From CAZGUG01 sp964625335 (lineage in GTDB: Bacteria; Bacillota; Clostridia; Ch29), in assembly GCA_964625335.1 (NCBI GenBank), contig CAZVBE010000025.1, positions 1-28,031 on the forward strand: a DNA stretch of 28,031 nucleotides, written 5' to 3'. The first letter of the stretch is position 1. Each line of letters starts with the position of its first letter. Below the pieces are notes generated by a model. It was not told the origin of the DNA. It searched no databases and saw nothing but the letters and a program-made list of their open reading frames with translations. This document shows positions 8,442 through 16,614 of the stretch, piece by piece. The translations under genes were made by a program, and so were the position numbers.

Positions 8442-8473
8442 AAGAAGGCGGTTAATGCGTCTTCTTTTTTTTT
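8442..8473 (+). terminator. Terminator after ftsH
   Basis: AAGAAGGCG (8442-8450) pairs with CGTCTTCTT (8458-8466) with one G-T pair and a 7-base loop, followed by seven more T. It closes the ftsH unit. Confidence 0.88.
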
Positions 8474-8504
8474 GGCCGGCATAAAACCCGGTTTGGGAAC
8501 AGCA

Positions 8505-8533
8505 TGGATTTTTTTAGGATTATCTGGTATAAT
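8505..8533 (+). promoter_or_regulatory. Extended -10 promoter for the thioesterase gene
   Basis: A perfect TATAAT (8528-8533) with TG one base upstream (TGgTATAAT). The best -35 at 17 bases spacing is TGGATT (8505-8510), only half matched, as is usual for extended -10 promoters. It lies just after the ftsH terminator. Confidence 0.6.
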
Positions 8534-8572
8534 AAGTGACTGGAATATTCCTAATATAATAGGGGTGATTGA

Positions 8573-8974
8573 ATGGAATTTAAATTACATAACGGACTGA
8601 ACGCCAAGGTAGAAGCTGCCGTCACACAGGACAATACTGCTGACAGCTTCGGCAGCGGAGGGGTGCAGGTGTTTGCCACCCCGATGATGATTGGCCTGAT
8701 GGAGAAAGCTGCCCTTTCGGCTGTAGACCCGTATCTTCCCTGTGGTTATGCTACAGTTGGTGCACGGCTTGATATCCGGCATACTGCCGCTACTCCTATG
8801 GGGATGAAGGTATATGCAGCAGCAGAGCTTACAGAAATAGATGGCAAAAGATTGGTATTCAAAGTGGAAGCCTATGATGAAAAGGAAAAAATAGGTGAGG
8901 GCTGTCATGAGAGGTATATAGTCAACATACAACGGTTCATGGAAAAGGCGGCAGATAAGGTTGATAAGTCCTAA
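8573..8974 (+). CDS. Hot-dog fold acyl-CoA thioesterase, FlK-like
   Basis: 133 residues, cytoplasmic, expected to hydrolyse an acyl-CoA. It resembles fluoroacetyl-CoA thioesterase FlK: FATPMMIGLMEKAA followed by VGARLDIRHTAATPMGMKV. The catalytic Thr, Glu and His of FlK (Thr42, Glu50, His76) match Thr36, Glu44 and His70 here with exactly the same spacing (8 and 26). No fluorometabolite gene is nearby, so the substrate is more likely a short-chain or housekeeping acyl-CoA. The ATG follows AGGGGTGATTGA. The gene stands alone between two terminators with its own promoter, directly before the methylmalonyl-CoA operon; a role in releasing CoA from misformed or excess acyl-CoA of that pathway is only inference. 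Confidence 0.85.
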   Translation: MEFKLHNGLNAKVEAAVTQDNTADSFGSGGVQVFATPMMIGLMEKAALSAVDPYLPCGYATVGARLDIRHTAATPMGMKVYAAAELTEIDGKRLVFKVEAYDEKEKIGEGCHERYIVNIQRFMEKAADKVDKS

Positions 8975-8995
8975 ACTCTTTTGCTAATGACGGAT

Positions 8996-9042
8996 AAAGC
9001 ACAGCTCGGAGTTTGTCGGCGGAAAACGAGCTGTGCTTTTGT
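8996..9042 (+). terminator. Terminator after the thioesterase gene
   Basis: AAAGCACAGCTCG (8996-9008) pairs perfectly with CGAGCTGTGCTTT (9027-9039) across an 18-base loop, followed by a short T run. The 13-bp stem is one of the strongest in the window. Confidence 0.9.
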
Positions 9043-9094
9043 ATTATAGAGAACTCTCCAAAGGGGCAACTTATATATATAAAAAGTCCCTGCA

Positions 9095-9169
9095 TACAAT
9101 TGTACAAGTTTTTGAGTATACATTACTAATTAATGAAGTTTAACTTGCAAAACCGCTGTGAAATATAAT
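9095..9169 (+). promoter_or_regulatory. Promoter and possible operator region of the methylmalonyl-CoA operon
   Basis: A perfect -10 TATAAT lies at 9164-9169 with no good -35 (TTAACT at 18 bases spacing is weak), which suggests an activated promoter. Upstream are two dyads: TACAATTGTA (9095-9104, perfect) and CATTACTAATTAATG (9121-9135, one mismatched pair). Either could bind a regulator. The predicted transcript has a leader of about 80 bases before the GAAGGAGG ribosome binding site. Confidence 0.5.
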
Positions 9170-9255
9170 AGAATTAAAGAAAAATGAAGCAGTTATTGCA
9201 ATTACTTTAAGAATATTAAAAATGTGTCGTCACACTTTAAGAAGGAGGAAAAAAA

Positions 9256-10935
9256 ATGACCGACAAGGAGCATCAAGAGCGCATAAGTAAAGCAAAACAG
9301 GATTGGGAAGAGAAAAAGATGGAAAAATTTTTAGCTAAAAGGCCTGAACGCAAGGAGAACTTTGTTACAGGCTCCAATTCAGAGGTGAACAGGCTCTACA
9401 CTCCTGTCGACATTGAGGGTCTGGACTACCTTGAGGACTTGGGCTTTCCCGGGGAATATCCATTTACAAGGGGCGTCCAACCTACAATGTACAGGGGCAG
9501 ATTATGGACCATGAGACAGTATGCAGGGTTTGCCACTGCAGAGGAATCCAACAAAAGATACAAGTATCTGCTTAAGCAGGGGCAGACAGGCCTGAGCGTT
9601 GCCTTTGACCTTCCTACGCAGATTGGTTATGATTCAGACCATTCCTTATCCGAAGGCGAGGTAGGCAAGGTTGGGGTTGCCATCGATTCGCTGAAGGATA
9701 TGGAGACACTGTTTGATGGAATACCCCTTGACAGGGTAAGCACTTCTATGACTATAAACGCTCCCGCTGCGGTGCTGCTGGCAATGTATATTGCAGTAGC
9801 CGAAAAGCAGGGCGTTACACCCGACAAACTGAACGGGACTATACAGAACGATATACTGAAAGAGTATATAGCCAGAGGCACATACATATTTCCCACACAA
9901 CCGTCCATGAGACTTATAACAGATATATTCGAGTATTGTGCAAAATTTGTACCCAAGTGGAACACCATAAGTATTAGCGGGTACCACATAAGGGAAGCCG
10001 GATCAACCGCATCCCAGGAGGTGGCATTTACATTGGCTGATGGTATTGCCTATGTACAGGCAGCAATAAATGCCGGCCTTGAAGTGGATGAGTTTGCTCC
10101 AAGGCTCTCCTTTTTCTTTAATTCCCATAACGACCTGCTGGAGGAAGTGTCTAAATTCAGAGCTGCCAGAAGGTTGTGGGCGAAAATAATGAAAGAAAGG
10201 TTTAACGCAAAGAACCCCAAGTCTTTGATGATGAGGTTCCATACACAGACAGGAGGGTCGACCCTTACTGCCCAACAGCCGGACAACAACATTGTAAGGG
10301 TGGCCATTCAAACCCTGGCGGCCGTTCTGGGAGGCACACAATCGCTGCATACCAACTCAAGGGATGAAGCCCTTGCTCTGCCCAGCGAAGATTCTGTCAG
10401 GATTGCTTTAAGAACGCAGCAGATTGTAGCCTATGAAAGCGGAGCGGCCGAGACGGTAGACCCGCTGGCAGGCTGCTATTATGTAGAGGCTATGACAGAT
10501 AGAATAGAAAAGGAAGCAAGCGAATATATACACAAAATTGATGAACTCGGTGGAGCGCCAAGCGCAATTGACAAGGGTTATGTCCAGAAGGAAATACAGG
10601 ACAGCGCATATATGTATCAAATGGAAATTGAAGCTGATAAAAGGGTGGTCGTAGGCGTTAACAAATTCCAGATGGAAGAGGAGCCGCCCAAGGGGCTGCT
10701 AAGGGTAGATCCCAAAGTAGGCGAAATGCAGAAGAAAAAGCTGGAGGACCTAAGGCGTACAAGGGATAACATTAAGGTGAGCGAAGGACTTGACAGTCTG
10801 AAAAAGGCTGCCCTGGGGGATGAAAACCTGATGCCGTATATAGTTGAAGCGGTAAGGAACTACGCTACCCTGGGTGAAGTATGCGGAGTGCTGCGGGAAG
10901 TATTCGGTGAATATAAGCAGTCCATAGTACTGTAA
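9256..10935 (+). CDS. mcmA1: Methylmalonyl-CoA mutase, large (catalytic) subunit
   Basis: Interconverts succinyl-CoA and (R)-methylmalonyl-CoA with adenosylcobalamin. 559 residues: the substrate-binding TIM barrel without the B12 domain, which is a separate gene downstream. Active-site residues fall at the same numbers as in the Propionibacterium catalytic subunit: Tyr89 (in RQYAGF), Gln197 and Arg207 (TIQNDILKEYIARGTY) and Tyr243-His244 (SGYH). Tyr89 with Arg207 marks methylmalonyl-CoA specificity; isobutyryl-CoA mutases have Phe and Gln there. The ATG has an excellent ribosome binding site (GAAGGAGG). It is the first gene of an eight-gene operon. Confidence 0.96.
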   Translation: MTDKEHQERISKAKQDWEEKKMEKFLAKRPERKENFVTGSNSEVNRLYTPVDIEGLDYLEDLGFPGEYPFTRGVQPTMYRGRLWTMRQYAGFATAEESNKRYKYLLKQGQTGLSVAFDLPTQIGYDSDHSLSEGEVGKVGVAIDSLKDMETLFDGIPLDRVSTSMTINAPAAVLLAMYIAVAEKQGVTPDKLNGTIQNDILKEYIARGTYIFPTQPSMRLITDIFEYCAKFVPKWNTISISGYHIREAGSTASQEVAFTLADGIAYVQAAINAGLEVDEFAPRLSFFFNSHNDLLEEVSKFRAARRLWAKIMKERFNAKNPKSLMMRFHTQTGGSTLTAQQPDNNIVRVAIQTLAAVLGGTQSLHTNSRDEALALPSEDSVRIALRTQQIVAYESGAAETVDPLAGCYYVEAMTDRIEKEASEYIHKIDELGGAPSAIDKGYVQKEIQDSAYMYQMEIEADKRVVVGVNKFQMEEEPPKGLLRVDPKVGEMQKKKLEDLRRTRDNIKVSEGLDSLKKAALGDENLMPYIVEAVRNYATLGEVCGVLREVFGEYKQSIVL

Positions 10936-10992
10936 CTGGTCCGAAAGCTTATCAATCTGAGATATACATTATTTAAGGAGGTTGATTTTGAT

Positions 10993-11388
10993 ATGGATAA
11001 ACCCATCAGGGTTTTAGTAGCCAAGCCGGGGCTGGACGGCCACGACAGGGGCGCCAAGGTTATTGCCAGGGCCTTCAGGGATGCGGGGATGGAAGTCATA
11101 TATACAGGCCTGAGGCAAACCCCCGAACAGATTGTGGAGACCGCCATACAAGAAGACGTTGAGGTAGTGGCTATGAGCATATTGTCGGGAGCCCACAACC
11201 ATCTGTTTCCAAAGGTGGCTAATATGTTGAAGGAGAGGGGAATTGATGATATACTTGTGGTTGGCGGAGGAGTAATTCCGGATGAAGATATCCCCGCCTT
11301 AAAGAAAGCCGGTATAGAAGAGATTTTCACTCCCGGAACACCTACCGCCCAGGCTATAGAGTTCATCAGGAAAAACGTAAAAAGATAA
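10993..11388 (+). CDS. mcmA2: Methylmalonyl-CoA mutase, small cobalamin-binding subunit
   Basis: 131 residues, a single flavodoxin-like B12 domain. The motif D15-x-H17-x-x-G20 (LDGHDRG) supplies the lower axial histidine of base-off/His-on cobalamin. SILSG near 57-61 and VVGGGVIP near 87-94 complete the family signature. It should pair with the large subunit encoded 57 bases upstream. The ATG follows AAGGAGGTTGATTTTGAT. Split mutases of this kind are typical of archaea and Clostridia. Confidence 0.96.
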   Translation: MDKPIRVLVAKPGLDGHDRGAKVIARAFRDAGMEVIYTGLRQTPEQIVETAIQEDVEVVAMSILSGAHNHLFPKVANMLKERGIDDILVVGGGVIPDEDIPALKKAGIEEIFTPGTPTAQAIEFIRKNVKR

Positions 11389-11427
11389 CAAAACATAATA
11401 TGGCAATAATCATTAGGTGGTGCTACA

Positions 11428-12363
11428 ATGGATTTGCAGGAGAGGTTGGTTTCCGGGGATGTCAGAGCGTTGGCCAGGTTGCTGACTCTCGTTGAGAATA
11501 ATGACCCGGAAGCAATTAATATTATAAAGAATTTACACAAAAGAGCCGGGAACGCGTATGTTATAGGTATTACCGGCCCCCCCGGAGCCGGGAAAAGCAC
11601 CCTTTTGGATAAACTGGTAAAGGTCCTGACAGGCCGGGGAAAAACAGTGGGAATAATAGCTGTTGATCCAACAAGCCCCTTTACCGGGGGCGCAATTCTG
11701 GGGGATAGGATAAGAATGCAGGACTTGTACACGGATCCCGGCGTTTTCATAAGGAGTATGGGAACAAGGGGGCACCTTGGAGGACTTTCCAGGACTACCC
11801 AGGCAGCTGTCAGGGCTATGGATATTTATGGAAAGGATTATATATTCATTGAAACGGTAGGCGTGGGACAGTCTGAGGTAGATATTGTAAGGACTGCCGA
11901 CACTGTAGTCATGGTTATGATGCCAGGGCTTGGAGATGATATACAGGCGATAAAAGCAGGAATAATGGAAATAGGGGATATTTTCGCTATTAATAAGTCG
12001 GACAGGGATGGCGCAGACAGAACAAAGATAGAGATTGAAATGATGCTGGACTTTAATGAAAGCAAAGCATGGCGCCCTCCGGTAAACAAAGTTACGGCCA
12101 TCGATAATTCAGGAATAGATCATTTGATTAACGATATCCTAGTCCATAGGAATTATATGGAAGAATCCGGCGAACTGACAAGAAGAAGATCCAGAAATGT
12201 TAAAGAGGAACTCTTAAGTCTTGTAAGGGACAGGGTTTTGAAATTTATCCTTGAAGAATCGGGTAAGGGCTATTCTGTGGAGTCTTTGGTTAAGCAGATA
12301 ATATCAAAGGATACTGATATATACACCGCCGCCGAGGATATTCTAAAAAGAATTAAGAGCTGA
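11428..12363 (+). CDS. meaB: Methylmalonyl-CoA mutase-associated GTPase (G-protein chaperone)
   Basis: MeaB loads and protects the adenosylcobalamin cofactor of methylmalonyl-CoA mutase at the cost of GTP. 311 residues; Walker A GPPGAGKS at 50-57, switch region GDRIRMQDL near 92-100, IETVGVGQSEVDIV at 141-154 containing the Walker B neighbourhood, and base-specificity motif NKSD at 189-192. The start follows TTAGGTGGTG. Its place directly after the B12 subunit is the usual one and supports methylmalonyl-CoA as the mutase substrate. Confidence 0.96.
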   Translation: MDLQERLVSGDVRALARLLTLVENNDPEAINIIKNLHKRAGNAYVIGITGPPGAGKSTLLDKLVKVLTGRGKTVGIIAVDPTSPFTGGAILGDRIRMQDLYTDPGVFIRSMGTRGHLGGLSRTTQAAVRAMDIYGKDYIFIETVGVGQSEVDIVRTADTVVMVMMPGLGDDIQAIKAGIMEIGDIFAINKSDRDGADRTKIEIEMMLDFNESKAWRPPVNKVTAIDNSGIDHLINDILVHRNYMEESGELTRRRSRNVKEELLSLVRDRVLKFILEESGKGYSVESLVKQIISKDTDIYTAAEDILKRIKS

Positions 12364-12381
12364 AGCGAAGGAGGTGCAGAA

Positions 12382-12783
12382 GTGGTGAATAAGGTCGACC
12401 ATATAGGCATAGCTGTCAGCAATTTGGAGGAAACAATAAAGTTTTATACCAATGTTTTGGGCCTTAAACTCGAAGGGGTTGAAGTTGTGGAAGACCAAAG
12501 GGTAAAGGTCGCTTTTCTCCCCGTTGGGGATACTGAAATTGAATTGCTGGAGTCCACAGAACCTGACGGACCCATAGCAAAATTTATAGAAAAGAAAGGA
12601 GAAGGCATCCAGCATATTGCTTTCAGGGTTGAGGACATTGAAGAAGCTTTAAGCAGTATGCGTGAAAAAGGGATAAGACTGATAGACGAAAAACCCAGGT
12701 ATGGCGCCGGCGGGGCACAGATTGCATTTTTACATCCCAAAAGCACCCATGGAGTACTCATTGAATTGTGTGAAAGGAAGTAA
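12382..12783 (+). CDS. mce: Methylmalonyl-CoA epimerase
   Basis: Interconverts (R)- and (S)-methylmalonyl-CoA, linking the mutase (R) to the decarboxylase (S). 133 residues with paired VOC motifs: VDHIGIAV at the N terminus (metal ligand His7), IQHIAFRV (His78) and GVLIELCE (Glu128). The start is GTG at 12382, six bases after AAGGAGGT; a second GTG immediately follows at 12385 and could be used instead. It lies between meaB and the carboxyltransferase gene. Confidence 0.95.
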   Translation: MVNKVDHIGIAVSNLEETIKFYTNVLGLKLEGVEVVEDQRVKVAFLPVGDTEIELLESTEPDGPIAKFIEKKGEGIQHIAFRVEDIEEALSSMREKGIRLIDEKPRYGAGGAQIAFLHPKSTHGVLIELCERK

Positions 12784-12808
12784 ATCTAATATTCACGGAG
12801 GTATTATA

Positions 12809-14356
12809 ATGATAGGGAACAAATTACAGGACCTTCAGAACAGAAAAGATAAAATAACGGAAGGCGGGGGCAAAAAGAGGATAGAGAAGCAGCACGGAAA
12901 CGGCAAGTCCACTGCCAGGGAAAGAATAGATATGCTTATGGACGAGGGCAGCTTTGTGGAGATAGATGCTTTCGTGCAACACAGGTGCAGTCAGCTGGGC
13001 ATGGAAAATACCGAGGCCCCTGCAGAGGGAGTAATAACAGGTTATGGAACGGTAAACGGCAGGCTGGTATATATTTATGCGCAGGACTTTACTGTTCTGG
13101 GTGGCTCCCTTGGTGAAATGCATGCAAAGAAGATATGCAAGGTTTTGGATATGGCAATGAAGGTAGGAGCTCCGGTAGTGGGTATACACGACTCGGGCGG
13201 AGCAAGGATACAGGAAGGTGTAGATGCTTTGTCCGGATACGGACAGATATTTTACAGAAACACCATAGCTTCCGGCGTTATACCCCAGATATCCGTAATA
13301 ATGGGCCCCTGCGCAGGAGGCGCAGTATACTCCCCGGCCATAACTGATTTTGTATTCATGGTGGATAAAACCAGTCAGATGTTTATAACAGGGCCCCAGG
13401 TAATAAAAACAGTAACCGGTGAGGATGTGTCCTCCGAGGAGCTTGGCGGAGCCATGACTCATAACCGTACAAGCGGTGTGGCTCACTTTATGAGCCCCGA
13501 TGAAAAGCAATGTATCGATGACATAAAAACACTTTTAAGCTTTTTACCTTCCAACAACATGGAAACACCACCAGCCTTTGAGACGGCTGATGATATTAAC
13601 CGGGCCGAGGAAGCGCTGAATGAAATAGTACCGGATAATCCCAACAAGCCCTACGATATGAAGGAAGTAATTAGGCTGATAATGGATAACGGTGAATTCT
13701 TTGAAGTACAGGCCTACTACGCCCTGAACATGATAACAGGGTTTGCAAGGCTAAACGGCAGGTCGATAGGAATAATAGCAAACCAGCCTAAGGTACTGGC
13801 CGGTTGCCTCGATATAAACGCCTCCGACAAGGCGGGTAGGTTTATTCGGACCTGTGATGCTTTTAATATACCTGTACTCAACATGGTTGATGTACCCGGA
13901 TTTTTACCGGGAACAAACCAGGAATACGGTGGAATAATAAGGCACGGTGCAAAAATGCTTTACGCCTATTCTGAAGCAACCGTACCCAAGGTTACCCTTG
14001 TTACCAGAAAAGCATATGGCGGTGCATATCTGGCTATGTGCAGCAAGGATCTGGGTGCCGATGTGGTTTTGGCATGGCCCAGCGCTGAGATAGCGGTAAT
14101 GGGACCGGAAGGTGCCGCAAATATAATATTCAGAAAAGAAATAGAGGGGTCACAGGACCCTGCAGCAACCAGACAGGGAAAAATAGACGAATACAAGGAC
14201 AGGTTTGCCAATCCGTATGTAGCGGCCAGCCGGGGCTTTGTAGACGATGTGGTGGTACCTTCAACCACAAGGCAGAGGATAATAAGTGCCTTTGACATGC
14301 TGCAGGGCAAAAGAGAAACAAGGCCCGCCAAAAAGCACGGCAATCTGCCTGTGTAG
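12809..14356 (+). CDS. mmdA: Methylmalonyl-CoA decarboxylase alpha subunit (carboxyltransferase)
   Basis: 515 residues of the biotin-dependent acyl-CoA carboxyltransferase family. It moves the carboxyl group of (S)-methylmalonyl-CoA onto the biotin of the carrier subunit. Two crotonase-like halves are visible, with acyl-CoA and biotin-site motifs such as HDSGGARIQEGVDAL and GPCAGGAVYSPAITDF. It resembles the carboxyltransferase subunits of propionyl-CoA carboxylases, but no biotin carboxylase gene is present, while an OadG-like subunit, a carrier and a membrane beta subunit follow; that context identifies a decarboxylase. ATG 12809 has CACGGAGGT upstream; a longer open frame from 12701 would run back inside mce and is not the start. 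Confidence 0.94.
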   Translation: MIGNKLQDLQNRKDKITEGGGKKRIEKQHGNGKSTARERIDMLMDEGSFVEIDAFVQHRCSQLGMENTEAPAEGVITGYGTVNGRLVYIYAQDFTVLGGSLGEMHAKKICKVLDMAMKVGAPVVGIHDSGGARIQEGVDALSGYGQIFYRNTIASGVIPQISVIMGPCAGGAVYSPAITDFVFMVDKTSQMFITGPQVIKTVTGEDVSSEELGGAMTHNRTSGVAHFMSPDEKQCIDDIKTLLSFLPSNNMETPPAFETADDINRAEEALNEIVPDNPNKPYDMKEVIRLIMDNGEFFEVQAYYALNMITGFARLNGRSIGIIANQPKVLAGCLDINASDKAGRFIRTCDAFNIPVLNMVDVPGFLPGTNQEYGGIIRHGAKMLYAYSEATVPKVTLVTRKAYGGAYLAMCSKDLGADVVLAWPSAEIAVMGPEGAANIIFRKEIEGSQDPAATRQGKIDEYKDRFANPYVAASRGFVDDVVVPSTTRQRIISAFDMLQGKRETRPAKKHGNLPV

Positions 14357-14382
14357 ACACAGCAGAATATGCCAACCTATTG

Positions 14383-14409
14383 TGGCTTGCTTGAACCGGC
14401 GAAAAGCCA
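14383..14409 (+). other. Small hairpin between mmdA and mmdD
   Basis: TGGCT (14383-14387) can pair with AGCCA (14405-14409). There is no T run, so it is not a terminator. In a decarboxylase operon whose subunits are needed in different amounts it could be a processing or stability element, but a 5-bp stem may be chance. Confidence 0.3.
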
Positions 14410-14444
14410 GCAGCAGTTAATTATCGGATAAAGAGGTGATATGA

Positions 14445-14825
14445 TTGTTCGGCGAAACCATTGATTTACTTGAAAGTCTTCAGATAACCGTGTTGGGTAT
14501 GGCAGTAGTATTTTCAGTACTGGTATTATTGATGGCAATAATAAAAGTAATGGAAAAAACTATGTACAAAGATCCGGCCAAAAATGCACAACCCGCCAAA
14601 AACTTTTCGACTGCAGAAGTTGTCGAGGCTGAGCCTCCCAAGGATGAGGATAATATGGGCCAGGATTTAGAGCTTGTGGCGGTAATTGCGGCAGCGGCCG
14701 CCGCGAATATGGGGGTTAGGCCTTCCAATATAATAATAAGGAATATTGTCCGCATGCCCGAGACCGCGCCTATCTGGAATTTAAGCGGCAGGGCGGATTT
14801 GATGGCAAGCAGAAGCAAGTACTAA
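14445..14825 (+). CDS. mmdD: Methylmalonyl-CoA decarboxylase delta subunit (OadG-like)
   Basis: 126 residues. One N-terminal membrane segment (about 10-30, ITVLGMAVVFSVLVLLMAII), then a charged linker and a conserved C-terminal tail PIWNLSGRADLMASRSKY. This is the layout of OadG/MmdD subunits, which anchor and assemble the complex by joining the membrane beta subunit to the carboxyltransferase. The start is the TTG at 14445 after AGAGGTGAT; an ATG at 14441 is out of frame and reaches a stop after seven codons. It is followed after 24 bases by the biotin carrier gene. Confidence 0.9.
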   Translation: MFGETIDLLESLQITVLGMAVVFSVLVLLMAIIKVMEKTMYKDPAKNAQPAKNFSTAEVVEAEPPKDEDNMGQDLELVAVIAAAAAANMGVRPSNIIIRNIVRMPETAPIWNLSGRADLMASRSKY

Positions 14826-14849
14826 TCAAAATTAAGGAGGAGACCTTAA

Positions 14850-15251
14850 ATGAAAAAATTTAACATAACAGTGAACGGCAATACCTATCAGGTAGAAGTT
14901 GAAGAGATTAATGACGGCAGTGCGGCAGCTCCGGTAGCAGCACCGGCTCCCGCTTCGGCACCAAAACCTGCGGCAGCTCCTGCGCCCAAAGCAGCTCCTG
15001 CCCCTGCTGCCAAACCTGCAGCTTCAGTTCCGGCAGGCGCCAATACAGTAACAGCACCTATGCCGGGTACCATTCTTGACGTAAAGGTTAAGGAAGGTGA
15101 CAGCGTTAAGAACGGGCAGGTATTAATGGTGCTGGAGGCAATGAAAATGGAGAATGAAATCTTTGCCCCTGCCGATGGTACGGTAGCTTCGGTAAATGTC
15201 GGCACAGGCGCATCGGTAAATGCAGGAGACGTACTTGTATCCCTCAAATAG
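14850..15251 (+). CDS. mmdC: Biotin carboxyl carrier protein of the decarboxylase
   Basis: 133 residues in three parts: a short N-terminal beta region (1-22), an Ala/Pro-rich flexible linker (about 25-62), and a biotinyl domain. The biotinylation site EAMKM puts biotin on Lys99, 34 residues from the C terminus as usual. It carries CO2 between MmdA and the membrane subunit MmdB. The biotin ligase gene birA lies about 1.5 kb downstream. Good ribosome binding site (AAGGAGGAG). Confidence 0.96.
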   Translation: MKKFNITVNGNTYQVEVEEINDGSAAAPVAAPAPASAPKPAAAPAPKAAPAPAAKPAASVPAGANTVTAPMPGTILDVKVKEGDSVKNGQVLMVLEAMKMENEIFAPADGTVASVNVGTGASVNAGDVLVSLK

Positions 15252-15278
15252 AACAACCCTAAGAAAGGAGTCACTCCT

Positions 15279-16475
15279 ATGATACAAATATTAGCGAAAT
15301 TTTTACAGGATACGGGTTTTGTCGGAATGGACATACCGCACTTTATAATGCTGGCTATTTCCTGCATATTATTATATCTGGCCATAGTAAAAAAATATGA
15401 ACCGCTTTTGCTTGTGCCTATAGCATTTGGTATGCTTCTGTCTAACCTGCCCCTGGCAAACCTTATGGCTGACCAGGTTACCCATCAGCCGATAGAACTG
15501 ATTGAAGAAGCCGGAAAGCAGATAATGGTAATAACAGAGCAATCAGATATACAGCCCGGCGGACTGTTAAAATATTTTTACCAGGGCAACCGTCTTGGCA
15601 TATTCCCGCCCATAATATTCATGGGCATAGGCGCTATGACTGATTTTGGGCCATTGATTGCAAACCCCAAAAGCCTTCTGTTAGGCGCCGCAGCCCAGTT
15701 TGGGATATTTACCACATTTTTGGGTGCGATACTTCTTGGCTTTACCGGACCTGAAGCCGGCTCGATAGGCATAATAGGGGGAGCCGACGGACCGACGGCC
15801 ATATACCTTACATCTAAATTGGCGCCGCATCTTTTAGGCCCCATAGCCGTAGCTGCGTATTCCTATATGGCCCTTGTGCCGATAATTCAGCCTCCCATTA
15901 TGAAGGCGCTGACAACCAAGAAGGAACGGGTTGTCAAGATGGACCAGCTGCGGGAAGTATCCAAGACAGAAAAGGTACTGTTCCCGATAATAGTTACCAT
16001 AGCGGTATCGCTTGTGCTGCCTTCAGCAGCGGCACTGGTGGGTATGCTTATGCTGGGCAATTTGTTTAAAGAATCCGGCGTGGTTGACCGTTTGTCCAAA
16101 ACCGCAGCCAATGAACTGATAAACATTGTAACAATATTCCTTGGAGTAAGCGTTGGCGCCTCCGCAACTGCCGATAAGTTTCTGCAGGTTCAGACCATCC
16201 AGATAATCGTGCTGGGTGTTGTAGCCTTCGGTGTGGGTACGGCAGCGGGAGTATTGTTTGGCAAGCTAATGTACAAATTATCCGGTGGTAAGGTAAACCC
16301 GCTTATAGGTTCCGCCGGTGTATCCGCAGTACCTATGGCGGCGCGTGTTTCCCAGTCGGTAGGACAAAAAGAAAACCCGTCCAACTTCCTGTTAATGCAC
16401 GCCATGGGGCCCAATGTTGCCGGTGTAATAGGCTCGGCGGTTGCAGCGGGAGTAATGCTGTCGATATTCGGATAG
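15279..16475 (+). CDS. mmdB: Na+-translocating decarboxylase beta subunit
   Basis: 398 residues, strongly hydrophobic, an integral membrane protein of the OadB/MmdB/GcdB family. It decarboxylates carboxybiotin and exports Na+. The hallmark GGADGPTAIYLTSKL is present, with Asp170 matching the essential aspartate (Asp203) of Klebsiella OadB. The C-terminal MGPNVAGVIGSAVAAG is also diagnostic. The ATG follows AAGAAAGGAG. It is the last gene of the operon, eight bases before a strong terminator. With the three preceding genes it completes a four-subunit decarboxylase. Confidence 0.96.
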   Translation: MIQILAKFLQDTGFVGMDIPHFIMLAISCILLYLAIVKKYEPLLLVPIAFGMLLSNLPLANLMADQVTHQPIELIEEAGKQIMVITEQSDIQPGGLLKYFYQGNRLGIFPPIIFMGIGAMTDFGPLIANPKSLLLGAAAQFGIFTTFLGAILLGFTGPEAGSIGIIGGADGPTAIYLTSKLAPHLLGPIAVAAYSYMALVPIIQPPIMKALTTKKERVVKMDQLREVSKTEKVLFPIIVTIAVSLVLPSAAALVGMLMLGNLFKESGVVDRLSKTAANELINIVTIFLGVSVGASATADKFLQVQTIQIIVLGVVAFGVGTAAGVLFGKLMYKLSGGKVNPLIGSAGVSAVPMAARVSQSVGQKENPSNFLLMHAMGPNVAGVIGSAVAAGVMLSIFG

Positions 16476-16483
16476 ATGAGTTC

Positions 16484-16522
16484 AAATACAGGCGGTGCCA
16501 TAGCATCGCCTGTATTTTTTTT
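16484..16522 (+). terminator. Terminator of the methylmalonyl-CoA operon
   Basis: AAATACAGGCG (16484-16494) pairs perfectly with CGCCTGTATTT (16507-16517), followed by further T. It ends the operon that begins at 9256. Confidence 0.93.
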
Positions 16523-16545
16523 GGCCGTTAATTCCAATAATCTGA

Positions 16546-16551
16546 TATAAT
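16546..16551 (+). promoter_or_regulatory. Extended -10 promoter candidate for birA
   Basis: A perfect TATAAT with TG one base upstream (TGaTATAAT), directly after the operon terminator. No convincing -35 is present; the nearest, TTGGCC, would need a 19-base spacer. The transcript would have a leader of about 150 bases. Confidence 0.5.
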
Positions 16552-16614
16552 TAGGTTGCGTGACACAGAAAAGTTTACGGCGGTTTTTCAGATATATCGG
16601 TGACCTGCGTTATA

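Noticed and set aside
10860..11750. Minus-strand open frame of 296 codons opposite the mutase small subunit and meaB
   Set aside because: It is a shadow of two well-identified + strand genes, has Ser/Pro/Ile-rich composition and matches no family I know.
12701..12808. Upstream extension of the mmdA reading frame
   Set aside because: It overlaps the end of mce, and a clear CACGGAGGT lies before ATG 12809, where the family's normal N terminus begins.
12809..14356. Reading mmdA as a propionyl-CoA carboxylase beta subunit
   Set aside because: No biotin carboxylase gene is present in the operon, while OadG-like, biotin carrier and Na+-pump beta subunits follow directly, so a decarboxylase is the better call.
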